Positions 31,923-41,539 of a stretch of 64,000 bases of DNA are shown here, one piece after another. Origin of the DNA: Calonectria ilicicola. Taxonomy: Eukaryota; Ascomycota; Sordariomycetes; Hypocreales; Nectriaceae. The DNA lies in NCBI GenBank assembly GCA_020809705.1, contig CP085832.1:124001-188000 (forward strand), read 5' to 3'. Within the stretch, counting starts at the first letter, position 1; every line of letters begins with the position of its first letter. Both the position numbers and the translations under genes were made by a program. The notes beneath the pieces were generated by a model. It ran no database searches. It saw only the letters and a list, made by a program, of their open reading frames with translations, and had not been told where the DNA came from.

Positions 31923-33057
31923 TTAAAGTGCCAGCAGATCTTCATCAGACATTCCCTCCACACGGTAAAATCCCAGAGCCGTAAGCATTGGCTTATCATC
32001 GAATCGATACAAGTAAACCTTGCCACTGAGCGATGCCCAGTGTTGGTATTTATGCCAAGCAGGGACGCAGAATGTGTCTCCTTGTTTCCATGACAAACGT
32101 ACACCTCCGATTTCTGACCACCCGCTGCCTTCTACAACGTGATAAACAGAGGATGCTGTCTCAAGAACTGCAGGAGAGCTGGCCCCTGCATCTATGCACT
32201 CTGCAGAAGCACTAATAACTTTGCTGACTAGATGATGCCGTTAGTGACTGATTCCCCAAAGCAAAAAACAATCAGTTGCTCTTTATAAATGGCAATCACT
32301 CACTGGATTTCCCCTCTTTTGTCAAGTAGTCCCTTTTGGTCCATCCACCCTCATCAGCGTCCAAAGACTCCTGCATTGTGTTCCAGGGGAAAACAATAGG
32401 AGATTCATAAACATCAATATCCGTGGCTGGGTATCGAGGCTTTTCAAAATGCTGAACGAAATGAACAGGAAAGTGAGTGAAGGAAGGAAGGTTAAGACCA
32501 TCAAGCCAAATGACAGGATCGCTGTCAGCTGTGTTGCCATGATCGTGATAGTTCCAGGTAGGAGTAATAATCACATCTCGGGGTCGCATCTTTATCCGTT
32601 GCCCATGCACAGCGGTAAATCCTCCTGTTCCTTCGATAATGAATCGGACAGCAAAGGCTGTGTGCCTGTGAGCCGAAGCAGTTTCATTCGGATTAACAAG
32701 CTGGAGTCCAGCATAAAGGGTATCCGTTGTGAATGGCGGAGCTACAACATGTCAGAGAAAATAATGTGATTTCGCAGCATGCTTACATTTCTTCGGATTG
32801 ATGAGCATGAGAACGCGTCTCTCTGCTTGCTTTTCTGTAACAAGCTGCCCCGCCTTAAGCAGATAAGGTTTGATAACATCATAGTCCCATAGATATGGTG
32901 TGGTTGTTGGATTAGGAGCAGCTGGGTTGAGGCGAGCCATATGTGCCCACAATGGGCTTGTCTCTACCGACCGGAGCGCGCTGACTAAATCGTCCCCTGA
33001 CTCGATGGTTGCAACATCGAGCCGGGCTGCTGATCCGTTCTTCTCGGGGACTGCCAT
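31923..33057 (-). CDS. Gentisate 1,2-dioxygenase
   Basis: Exons on the minus strand 33057-32787, 32741-32304 and 32227-31923, 337 residues. It is a double-cupin protein. The iron-site histidines are in A-H-R-H-T-A-F-A, with a further V-H-G-Q and N-Y-H-D-H-G-N; the second cupin has W-H-K-Y-Q-H. A short N-terminus leads to P-L-W-A-H-M, a segment conserved in gentisate and related dioxygenases. The enzyme cleaves the gentisate ring beside the carboxyl to give maleylpyruvate. Divergent from the FAD hydroxylase with 316 bases between start codons and one shared candidate operator. Salicylate dioxygenase or 1-hydroxy-2-naphthoate dioxygenase are close alternatives. Cytosolic. Confidence 0.93.
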
Positions 33058-33208
33058 TGTAGGATGTTTGTTCTGTTGATGATGGTGGTGGTGAAATTTG
33101 TTGCCTTGGAGCGTTCGTTGCCAATTGAGTTATGCAATGAATCCATCTATATCTATCATTCTTGTTTATGCGCTCGTTCTTTGCAAGTTTTGGGATGTCC
33201 GGGTCTTT

Positions 33209-33224
33209 CCCCGATCTAACCCCG
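33209..33224 (+). promoter_or_regulatory. Candidate operator, CCCCG-N6-CCCCG (divergent promoter)
   Basis: CCCCGATCTAACCCCG, almost exactly midway between the dioxygenase start (33057) and the hydroxylase start (33374), about 150 bases from each. Its spacer ATCTAA differs by one base from ATCTAT in the hydrolase-promoter copy. Confidence 0.65.
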
Positions 33225-33373
33225 CCGTCCCGGGTACGTCGGCAATATAGGCCCGGGATCAAGATGATGATGAATCTTACAAATGCCGAGTTCCTAGATT
33301 TCTTAGCCTATTTCCGAAACCAATTACGAATAGATTTTCCTCCGGAATCTTCACTTCCTCGAATACCGCCAAA

Positions 33374-34952
33374 ATGTCTCCGTATGTGGGGTATGAGACA
33401 AATTCGCAAGAGTCGCAAGCGAACAGAAATCATGCGTTACAGGTGAGTTGATGTGCATGCGAGGCTATGTACCGTGCCTAATATTTTGTCAGAAATATGA
33501 ATATCCATCAAAGTCAAGCGAGCTTTTGGAAAGGCTGAAAGCCTCCAGCGGCGAAGCATCGGATTCGTCGCGCACTGTGTCCCTGAACGTGGTCGTTGTA
33601 GGGGCTGGTCTTGGTGGGCTCGCAACGGCTATTGCACTTGCAATAGGCGGTCATAAAGTCAAAATTCTTGAACAAGCCACCGCTCTTAAAGAAGTTGGGG
33701 CTGGTATTCAAATCCCCCCAAACTCTGGTCGCCTCCTTCAATCATGGGGCGTAGGGAAGTTCTTCAAGAACCGAGTTGTGGAGCCAGAGGCCATGATATT
33801 TCGAAGATGGGAAAATGGTAAGGAGATTGGGCGAACACAGCTCGTTCCCAATTTTGAGAAGACATTTGGCGCGCCGTATCACGTCATTCACCGAGCAGAC
33901 TTCCATTTCGCAATGTGTGAAAGGGCCAGAGAACTGGGCGTGGAAATTCTTACCAATAGCAAAGTCGTCTCTTATGACCCTCAAACGCCTTCAATTAAAA
34001 CTATAGATGGAAGGGAATTTCATGCAGATTTGATCATCGCGGCCGATGGAGTAAAGTCGTGGGCTCGAAAAGCGGTTCTAGGGGGTCAAGATATGCCTCC
34101 GCAGTACACTGGTTTCGCAGTATACCGCGCTACCGTGAAAGTAGATCGCATGGAAAAGGATCCCGAAACAAGCTGGTTACTAAGAAACCCCAGTATTAAC
34201 GCATGGTATGGATATCCAATTCCCAAGTCTAATATAATATGTACAGGTATTGAACGATGCTAGGATTGGCCACGACCGCCACGTCATGACATACTGCATA
34301 TCCGGCGGGGATTCATTCAATCTTGTTCTCTCCCACCGTGACAATACCGATCCAGCGTCATGGAACACAGAAACTGCAGTACAAGATATGATAAACTATT
34401 TTGATGGTTGGGATCCGGCGTAAGTCCCCTAAAAGCCCGAAAATACTCAATCTCATCTAATGATTTAGGCTGGTAAAAATAATTCGCATGATTGACTCGA
34501 CAATCAAATGGCCATTATTCGGCGGTGCGGTTTTGCCGACATGGACAGCAAATAGTAATAAGCTCGTCATCCTTGGCGATGCGGCGCACGCAATGGTACC
34601 GTACATGTCACAGGGCGCAGCAATGGCTGTTGAGGATGCTGCAGCCTTAGCAAAGTCGCTTGCGAACGCTCAAAGCCACAAAGATATTCCAAAGGCGCTG
34701 GAGGTGTTCCAGGAGGTTCGAATGGAAAGATCGTATGGTATGCAGGCAGCGAGCATGGCAAACGGGCGCCTTTGGCATTTCAAGGACGGGCCAGAGCAAA
34801 AAGCCAGAGATATGGGTATGGAAGCAGAAGTATCTCGGAAGCCATTTCTTGAGAGTACAAACCAATGGAGTGACCCAGTCACCCAGCAATGGGCTTACGG
34901 GTATGATGCGGAGGCCGAAGTCCAAAGCAGGTGGATAAACAAGTACCATTAG
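33374..34952 (+). CDS. FAD-dependent aromatic hydroxylase (salicylate hydroxylase-like)
   Basis: Exons 33374-33442, 33493-34205, 34264-34419 and 34469-34952, 473 residues. The FAD-binding motif is V-V-V-G-A-G-L-G-G (about residue 60), the middle motif A-A-D-G-V-K-S-W, and the second flavin motif L-G-D-A-A-H-A-M-V-P. The third exon restores I-G-H-D-R-H-V-M-T-Y, strongly conserved in salicylate-hydroxylase-like enzymes. Given its neighbours it probably makes gentisate from salicylate or 3-hydroxybenzoate by NAD(P)H- and O2-dependent hydroxylation. A decarboxylating salicylate 1-hydroxylase making catechol is the alternative, but no catechol dioxygenase is present. Shares the divergent promoter with the gentisate dioxygenase. 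Cytosolic. Confidence 0.92.
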
Positions 34953-35020
34953 AATTCCGCTATTTCTGTACATGGTTTCAAGGTTTATGGCCTTTCAGAA
35001 CTCAATTGATTCGTTTAAAT

Positions 35021-37712
35021 TCAAAACCAAGTCTTAAAATCCGGGAAAAACTGCCCAAACTCAAGTTCGTTTCCAATAGTTCCGCTACCTCCAAAATTAG
35101 GGACAGTTCCAAGAAAATCTGCATCCATATTTTCCAGGAAGCTTTCGAAATCGAATCGTGCAGGTCCATTTGGCAAAGCGGTTTGACCTGGCTCGCATTC
35201 ACTAGATAATAATGACGGCGACACTGATGTACGACATGTTAGAGTGTGTTTTTCCTTTTAAAGCTTGAGTAACGTACCTCCTTCATCCACAGCTCCTGAG
35301 ATTCGTCGCAAGCATTCGATGCACCGATCAAGGACTGTATTCTGAGTGTCTAGTTGCACAAGGGAATCAATTGCCTTTTGCAGCATAGTTTTGCCATTGA
35401 CTAGCTGCAGATTCTTGTTGACTGGGGGGTGATTATTATCATTCACGGTTGGCAGAAGCAAGCTGGCAAATATTGCTAGGGATGCGTTAAATGCTATTGA
35501 AAATGTTAGCAAATGACAGCCCAAAGTCCATCACCAGCATATTGTCTTACTATAATATAATGTGAACCACCACGCACCAATCAAGTGCTTTCCAAGGCGG
35601 GGTGATGTGAGAACGGCGTGGATGATAGATACAATCTCCTCTGCCGCATGTACGCAAGCGTTACTGAAGCTAGCTGGCATATGGCTGAATGGATTTCGAA
35701 AATCGTTGGTTCCGGCAGGCCCTGTAGAAAACAGGGCCTTCGTCAGAATTGGTCGGTGGAGGAGAACTTGGACATTTAGATATCTCAAAGTAAGAATGAG
35801 TCGGAATCGCTCAAGTATCGGATCGATGTTGTCAAACTCTATAATGTCTTGTGCAGATCGGAGATGAAGGTCTTCGGGCAATTGTTGTTTCCACTCCTCC
35901 AATTCCTGCTCCAGACGAAATACGCGGGTTGTGAGCTCCATATCTGGTAGAATCTCATCTGACCCCAAATTCTGATCGTACAGAGAAGCTATTATCTTCC
36001 ACAATACTCGGTACAAGGTTCTAAATCAAAATTAACAACTGGTAAGATCGGAATATCATCGTCATACGTACATGCTTGCGTTGAAAAATGCCACACTAGA
36101 TTTTTCATATGAAGAATAGATTGTGGAGCTGGATTCAGCCACCCGCAAGGATTGGGGGAAAGGGATTTTGACATATTCCTCAGGAATTGCTCCGGGCCTC
36201 CCAAAGGTCATGGACATGCTCCTAAATTCGCTTATTAAGTACCGCCATCTCATACATTACGTTTTGGGATCATTCGTTACCTGTCGAGGCTAATTAATCC
36301 ATACCACGTGCGATTTCGCATTTCCCGTTCAATGGGCTCAAAGCTCTGTGAAACAGCCCGGGAATGCAGGCCAATGGAAAAGGCTGCTTTGACTGCAAGT
36401 CCATGTGTTGTCCATGTTCGAACAGACTGTTGGGTGCCTTGAAGATATTGACAGCAAAGCAACAAGTATTGCACTGCCAAGTGTCAGAATGTCTCAGTCA
36501 TGAATGGAACAGAAGTTTCTCAACAGTCATACCAGTTTCTAATGTTGTGCCTCGTAACATCTGCGTTTTACAAAGCTCTTTGGCGCGGCGATAGAAAACA
36601 TCGGATTTTACCGAACGCATGCTAGTAGATTCTGAGCCATCTGTGCTCGTGCAAATTGCCATGGCAAACACCATGTTTAACAAGCCCAACCACGTCCTTT
36701 TCACCGAACCTCTATATCCAGGACTACTCATACGATGGTAGGTATCGAAAAAAGTGGGCTCGTGGAGAAATGGATATAGTAGGCCAGTGTTAGAAAAGTA
36801 TGTTCGGATGAGCTTCTGAGCCTCGGCCGGGGCTGGAAGGGCATTGGGGGTAACCTGACCACCCAAGGTCAAATTCGCAGAGGGAGAGTCAATCGGCATA
36901 GTGCCGCTTATCATATTATTGTGCGGAAATGTGTTGCTCCCTGTCAGCGCAGATTTTCCTAATCCATCGTTGTCCCCTTGCCGGACCATAACGCGAAATA
37001 TCTGTCTCATGAATGCGATATTTGACGATTCGCCTGAGTTCATGGTGAGTAAGGCATCGAAAAAGATTAGTAGAGTGCCTACCGAAGAATGCTGTATCTC
37101 TTTCGGGCACGAAGGATATTGCCATTCCATCTGTAGATGCATTTTCCATTTGAGTTTCTTGGTCTTGATTGTCGATGTTGACTAGAATTGTTTCCGGCGT
37201 CAATTCTTGGATACTAGGTTGAAGATTAAAATTTCGTGATTTCGATGAATAATTTTGTCTTTCGTCTTCAGCTGTATCAAGACGACGGCTATGCTCTTGA
37301 GTTTTCTTCTCAAGAAGTTTGACCCTCTCTTCAAGTGCAGTAAACACGCTATATAAAACAAGTTTAGTAAGGGTTCAATTTAATAATGTCGGTTACGGGA
37401 GCCACCAACTCCTTCTGCACAATCAGATTCGCAGCGGTGTCAGGCACCTCATAACTGCAGTCGAATCCAAGCCTTGAGCAAGGTTCACACTTGGGTCTCA
37501 TCCCATTACACTACAAAGAGCAGGATAAAATGTCAGATGTAACTTGTTTCGAAGATTTTATGCTTCTGTTTACTCACACGAGATTTTCGGATTCGGCAAG
37601 ATGTACAGGCCAAGGCGGTTCTGCGCCGTTTTGTCGCGGGTTGAGCGTTGGCGCCCCCGTCTTCAACGCTGTCGTCGGCCACTGAACCTTCTCCATTGCG
37701 GTCGTCGGGCAT
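35021..37712 (-). CDS. Zn2Cys6 regulator of the gentisate cluster
   Basis: Nine exons on the minus strand: 37712-37578, 37510-37410, 37348-37083, 37033-36533, 36473-36281, 36221-36072, 36020-35551, 35493-35278 and 35223-35021, 744 residues. The zinc cluster (cysteines about 36, 39, 46, 53, 56, 63) is split by the first intron between R and C. A coiled coil follows (A-L-E-E-R-V-K-L-L-E-K-K), suiting dimer binding to the direct-repeat element. The F-G-E-S-S-N-I-A-F motif opens the fungal-specific factor domain, which runs through the central exons. The second donor (GTTGGT) is the least certain splice. Position among four pathway genes makes it the likely local activator. Confidence 0.88.
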
Positions 37713-38166
37713 TGAGTTAAATTCAAACGGCTAGAATTGTGGTGATTTTGTTGCTGAGGGGCATGCACTTGGGCGATGCAAAGTCCAAATTTGTGTCTGG
37801 GACAAGTCGGAAAACGGAAGCGGAAGGGACGGGGAAATTATAGCAGCAACAGGGGGAAATCAATCAATGCGGGGTCAGCAGCAGATGGCGAACTTTAATA
37901 CGAATTCTACCCTTGTAGGTACCAAAATTAGTGGCAAAATCGCTGGCCACCTACTGAACTTTGCACCATACAGACTAAAAATAATCAAAGCAACAGAACA
38001 AAAGACCCAGGTTTGATGGCAACTAAAATCGTGATGAGAACATGGGATTTTTAATTCTTATCTTTTTTTTTCCGAGAAAAAAAGAGGGCAATTTTCTTGC
38101 TACAGCGTTTTATGACTTCTTCTATGCATGTCTATCTATAGTGGCCTCCAATCAACTCAATCCAAA
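37713..38166. other. Intergenic, regulator promoter
   Basis: About 450 bases between the regulator start and the hydrolase stop. No clear CCCCG-N6-CCCCG copy here; only a partial CCCCG-N6-CCG on the minus strand near 37830. Confidence 0.4.
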
Positions 38167-39230
38167 TCACGCAAACTTCACCCCATTTCGAAGCGTCCCA
38201 ATGCTCGAAATCTGAACTTCCATCTTGGTTCCCGGCACCAAGTACTTTGGTGGCGTTAACCCAGCTCCCACACCTATTCTCGCATTAGCTCACCCAAGCG
38301 AAATGACGGACGTTGAACCATGCTGACCTCCTGGTGTACCCGTCATTATGACACTGCCCTTTTGCAATGTCGTCCCAGTCGAGAGGTACGAGATGAGATA
38401 CGGCACAGAAAATAAGAGATCATCAACACCGCTCTTTTGGCGTATTTCTCCATCAACTATGGTTTGCAAATGCAGCTGACTGGGATCGGGGATTAGCTGG
38501 CTAGATACCAAGACAGGCCCTAGCGGCGCATAGGTATCGAAACCCTTGGAGAACCCCCACTGTGGCACCACTCCAGCGAGTAACGGGTCTCGCTGTAGTT
38601 TTCGCGACGAGACGTCGTTTCCAGCCGTGTAAGCTGCAACATACTCCAACGCTTCAGATTCAGGGACGTCTTTCGCGTCCTTGCCAAGAATGACACACTG
38701 CATATGGGTTTAATAAATCGCCCAAAACCTAAGATTGCGATTTTAACTGACCAATTCGCCTTCATAGTCGGCCTGGCTATCTTGGGCAATTTTCGGGATC
38801 ACCACATCAGCGTCGTGATCGGTGATTGTCGTTGTTGGCTTGAAAAATATAAAGGGGAATGGGGGTGGCTTGCGCCCTGCCTCACGGACTGCCCAGAAGG
38901 CTTTGGTTAGATCTTTACCTTGGAGTCGATGAAGGTCATGGGATTCTTCTTACTATGTGTGGCATAATTCAAGCCAACGCAACGTAGGATTGGTACGTCT
39001 GTAACTGAGAGTGGCCCAAGTAGCTTTTTGACCGTAACAATCTCATTTGTTAATCTTGTAGCGCCAGATTCGTCATATGGGTCTTGGCCTTCCAGAAGCC
39101 TAGCCTGCAGTCCAGTGGCTTCTGTTGTATTGCCAATGTCAAAATCCGGTGATGGAAGAATGGGTTCCCCATACACAACTCGACCATCTGTCGCGACAAA
39201 GCGAATAAGGCGTTCCCAGGCTACTTTCAT
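38167..39230 (-). CDS. Fumarylacetoacetate hydrolase-family enzyme (fumarylpyruvate hydrolase)
   Basis: Exons on the minus strand 39230-38954, 38888-38752, 38697-38328 and 38273-38167, 296 residues. The first intron uses the donor at 38953, which yields N-Y-A-T-H-I-R-E-A-G-R-K-P-P-P, matching the family; an apparent longer first exon ends in a stop. Metal ligands lie in D-Y-E-G-E-L and the substrate loop in N-D-V-S-S-R; the last exon restores G-T-P-G-G-V-G-A-G. In this cluster it most likely hydrolyses fumarylpyruvate (or directly maleylpyruvate) to pyruvate plus fumarate or maleate. Bifunctional 5-oxopent-3-ene-tricarboxylate decarboxylase-like members are the alternative. The candidate operator is about 100 bases upstream. 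Confidence 0.9.
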
Positions 39231-40014
39231 TGTGCCGTACTAGATATGAATCATGCATTCATTTCACTCCCAGACATATCATGACCGGATCTTGATTGAA
39301 TATTTAATCCAAGCGTCTTCCCAAGACTGCCCGGGGATAGATCGGGACGCTTTTCCGGTCAGGGTCGGAATTAGGAACCATGACTAAGCGGAGGCACTCT
39401 ACCCGCCGCTCCCCCGACACCAGCGTTAGAGGCAAACGACGGAAATTAGGCATGTTTTGGTTCCGTGAGGAACACGGATCGCTCCCCCACCAAAGTAGAC
39501 GTGTCGTATCCCCGGCGTCATAAAGATTGTACAAATCCGTGTTCCGCTTCATCTAGGTCTATACATCGTTCCTTTCCGCCGCCCGTTTTCTTATCAAATA
39601 TTGGTTTCATTGCCAGTTTCTCCTCGGCCTTCTTCATCGCAGAAACCCAAAATTTTAAACACTTATCATAGATTTCTTTCCATTCTCAATACCTAACATC
39701 TGAATTTAGCTCGTCTGGAAGTGTCTACCACGGCGTATCGGGACTAAACTGTGTTGGTGCAACGTAGGCATATTCTTAGCCAACAATCGAGGGGATTTCC
39801 TTCAAATCCTCGCGTAGAATCTTCCCTGCTCCAAAATTTTCGCCCTATCGTTCAAAAGAGTGAGAAGCTATTAGAACCAGGACTAGACATGATGAAGGCA
39901 CCTTTCTGAGCTGAGAGGATCAAACAAATATCCTTGAACAGCCCGAAAACAAAATTCAACATTCTTAAGCCAACCGTCCAAATATTTGACGGGCGACATA
40001 CTTCTTCCCATGGG
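39231..40014. other. Intergenic, hydrolase promoter at left end
   Basis: About 780 bases. The first 120 contain the candidate operator of the hydrolase gene. The rest holds nothing I can support up to the ankyrin remnant. Confidence 0.4.
39332..39347 (-). promoter_or_regulatory. Candidate operator, TCCCG-N6-CCCCG (hydrolase promoter)
   Basis: On the coding strand it reads TCCCGATCTATCCCCG: same six-base spacing as the other two copies with one mismatch in the first half-site, and a spacer nearly identical to the divergent-promoter copy. It is 102-117 bases upstream of the hydrolase start. Confidence 0.6.
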
Positions 40015-40026
40015 CCAGAAAGAGCT

Positions 40027-40527
40027 GCCAATGCTAGTCAAGGAGCACTGTGCTGACAAAAATGCACAAGACATCGACTGACAAACACCGCTACATTTAG
40101 CTGTCCGCGAAGGACATGAAGAGGTCATGCCAAAATTGAGCAAGCAGTTCGGTGCTGATAAAGATGCATAAGATCAAAAACAGCAAGCAGCACTGCATCT
40201 GGCTACTGTAAGTGGCTACAAGCTCGCCGTACAGGTACTAATCACCGAGTTTGGTTCCAATAAGGATGCAAGAGAGGGGTTCAAAGAACAGCACTTCATC
40301 TCGCCGCCTGAAACCGCCGCAAGGAGATTATGCAGTTGCTTGTGAACGAGCTTGATGCTGATAAGAATGCAGCCCAAGAAACAGCGTTGCAAGTAGCAGC
40401 TAAGTATGGCTAGGAGGAAGGGGGGGTAGAGATATTAATTAAGTGCGGTGCCAAAGTCGATATAACAAACACCATCGTCGCACGCTATGTAGCCAATATG
40501 AACGATGAGAGGGGCACGTATCAGTAA
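40027..40527 (+). pseudogene. Ankyrin-repeat gene remnant
   Basis: Reading the plus strand through interruptions gives three ankyrin units: T-P-L-H-L-A-V-R-E-G-H-E-E-V, then A-L-H-L-A-T-V-S-G-Y and, after a frame change near 40280, T-A-L-H-L-A-A followed by a stop. Units are linked by A-D-K-N-A or A-D-K-D-A-like turns, as in long fungal ankyrin arrays. At least four in-frame stops and one frameshift are present, and no start or 5' part was found, so it is dead. Probably a fragment of a large NLR- or ankyrin-type gene. Shorter open frames on either strand here are incidental. Confidence 0.75.
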
Positions 40528-41539
40528 ATCTGTGATGGGGAATGGTCGTGCTGTCAAGGGTTCGCTTTTCATTGAGGGTCAGCTTGAGTTGGGGCGCAGT
40601 GGTTTTCTTGGCAGTGTTCTCTCCACCATGCGAGTTCAATTACGAATCGACATGGAATTTTCGCACACGCCAGCGACCGCTTCACTCACGCTCCTGTATG
40701 ATTGGCGCATTCCCCTGCAACCTGTTCGTAGCGAAAACCCGCTAGGAATGATGCTTCCCATAAGCTTACGCCTCCGAAAATCGATCGTGGCCAATGGGTC
40801 ACAGTAAGATCTTTATTAAACTGAAACACTGGTCCCTGCGCCATGATTTCAGCCCTAACCTAGTGGCTCCCCAACAGTCTAAGTTGGTGGGGCTGATGAT
40901 CGCTTCATTTCTGGCCTGCCGATAAACAAGATGGCACGCTGTCTTTGGATGATACCCTGGATGCGGCTGGATACGAAAGAAGATGAGCTATGGATTCATA
41001 GGAATACGTAGGTAGCATGCTCGCTTCAGGTGGTCGAGTGGGGGTTGCTAGCCTCAGAGGCAAGTCTGTCTGCGTAGTGACACCATCTGCACATGGCGTC
41101 CCTAAACCAAGGATATCCTTACCAGAGACAAAAGCGGTCGCACGGGCTAAAAATCGGACGAAAAATTCAGTACAACGTATACGTGGCGAGAGATTTGCAC
41201 ATAATTGTCTGATCCTCACTGCATTCGATTCCGCATCCTTTGCCAAACCATACGGTCGCACTTGTTTTAGAGTGGCGAAAAAGGCCAGCCGATGTTGCTG
41301 GTGCAGATGCCTGCATCATATTGCTCCAATGAGCTGCTAAATAGCCTAGGAGTCCAAGATATAGCCCCTAGCATATGCGTATTCCTTGGGACTTTGGCAT
41401 CCATGTTCTGCAAGGGTTTGGAGTCAGCCATGACCCACAGGTGGCCTCTTCAGCACATTTAACCTACGAGCACACCCACAGCACGCAGCGTCGTCATGTG
41501 AAGTCAGGTTCAGTGAAAAACGCAATCTTGACAAGCAAA
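40528..41539. other. Intergenic
   Basis: About 1 kb with no supported gene. The frame of the following membrane protein is open from 41375, so an upstream start is possible. Confidence 0.4.

Noticed and set aside
34201..34263. Hydroxylase exon read through to a stop at 34263
   Set aside because: Family alignment needs W followed by I-G-H-D-R-H, which only the 34206-34263 intron delivers; the read-through tail is intronic.
38889..38953. First exon of the FAH-family gene extended to 38907
   Set aside because: The extension is followed by a stop and cannot join the next exon in frame with a good acceptor; the earlier donor restores the family motif.
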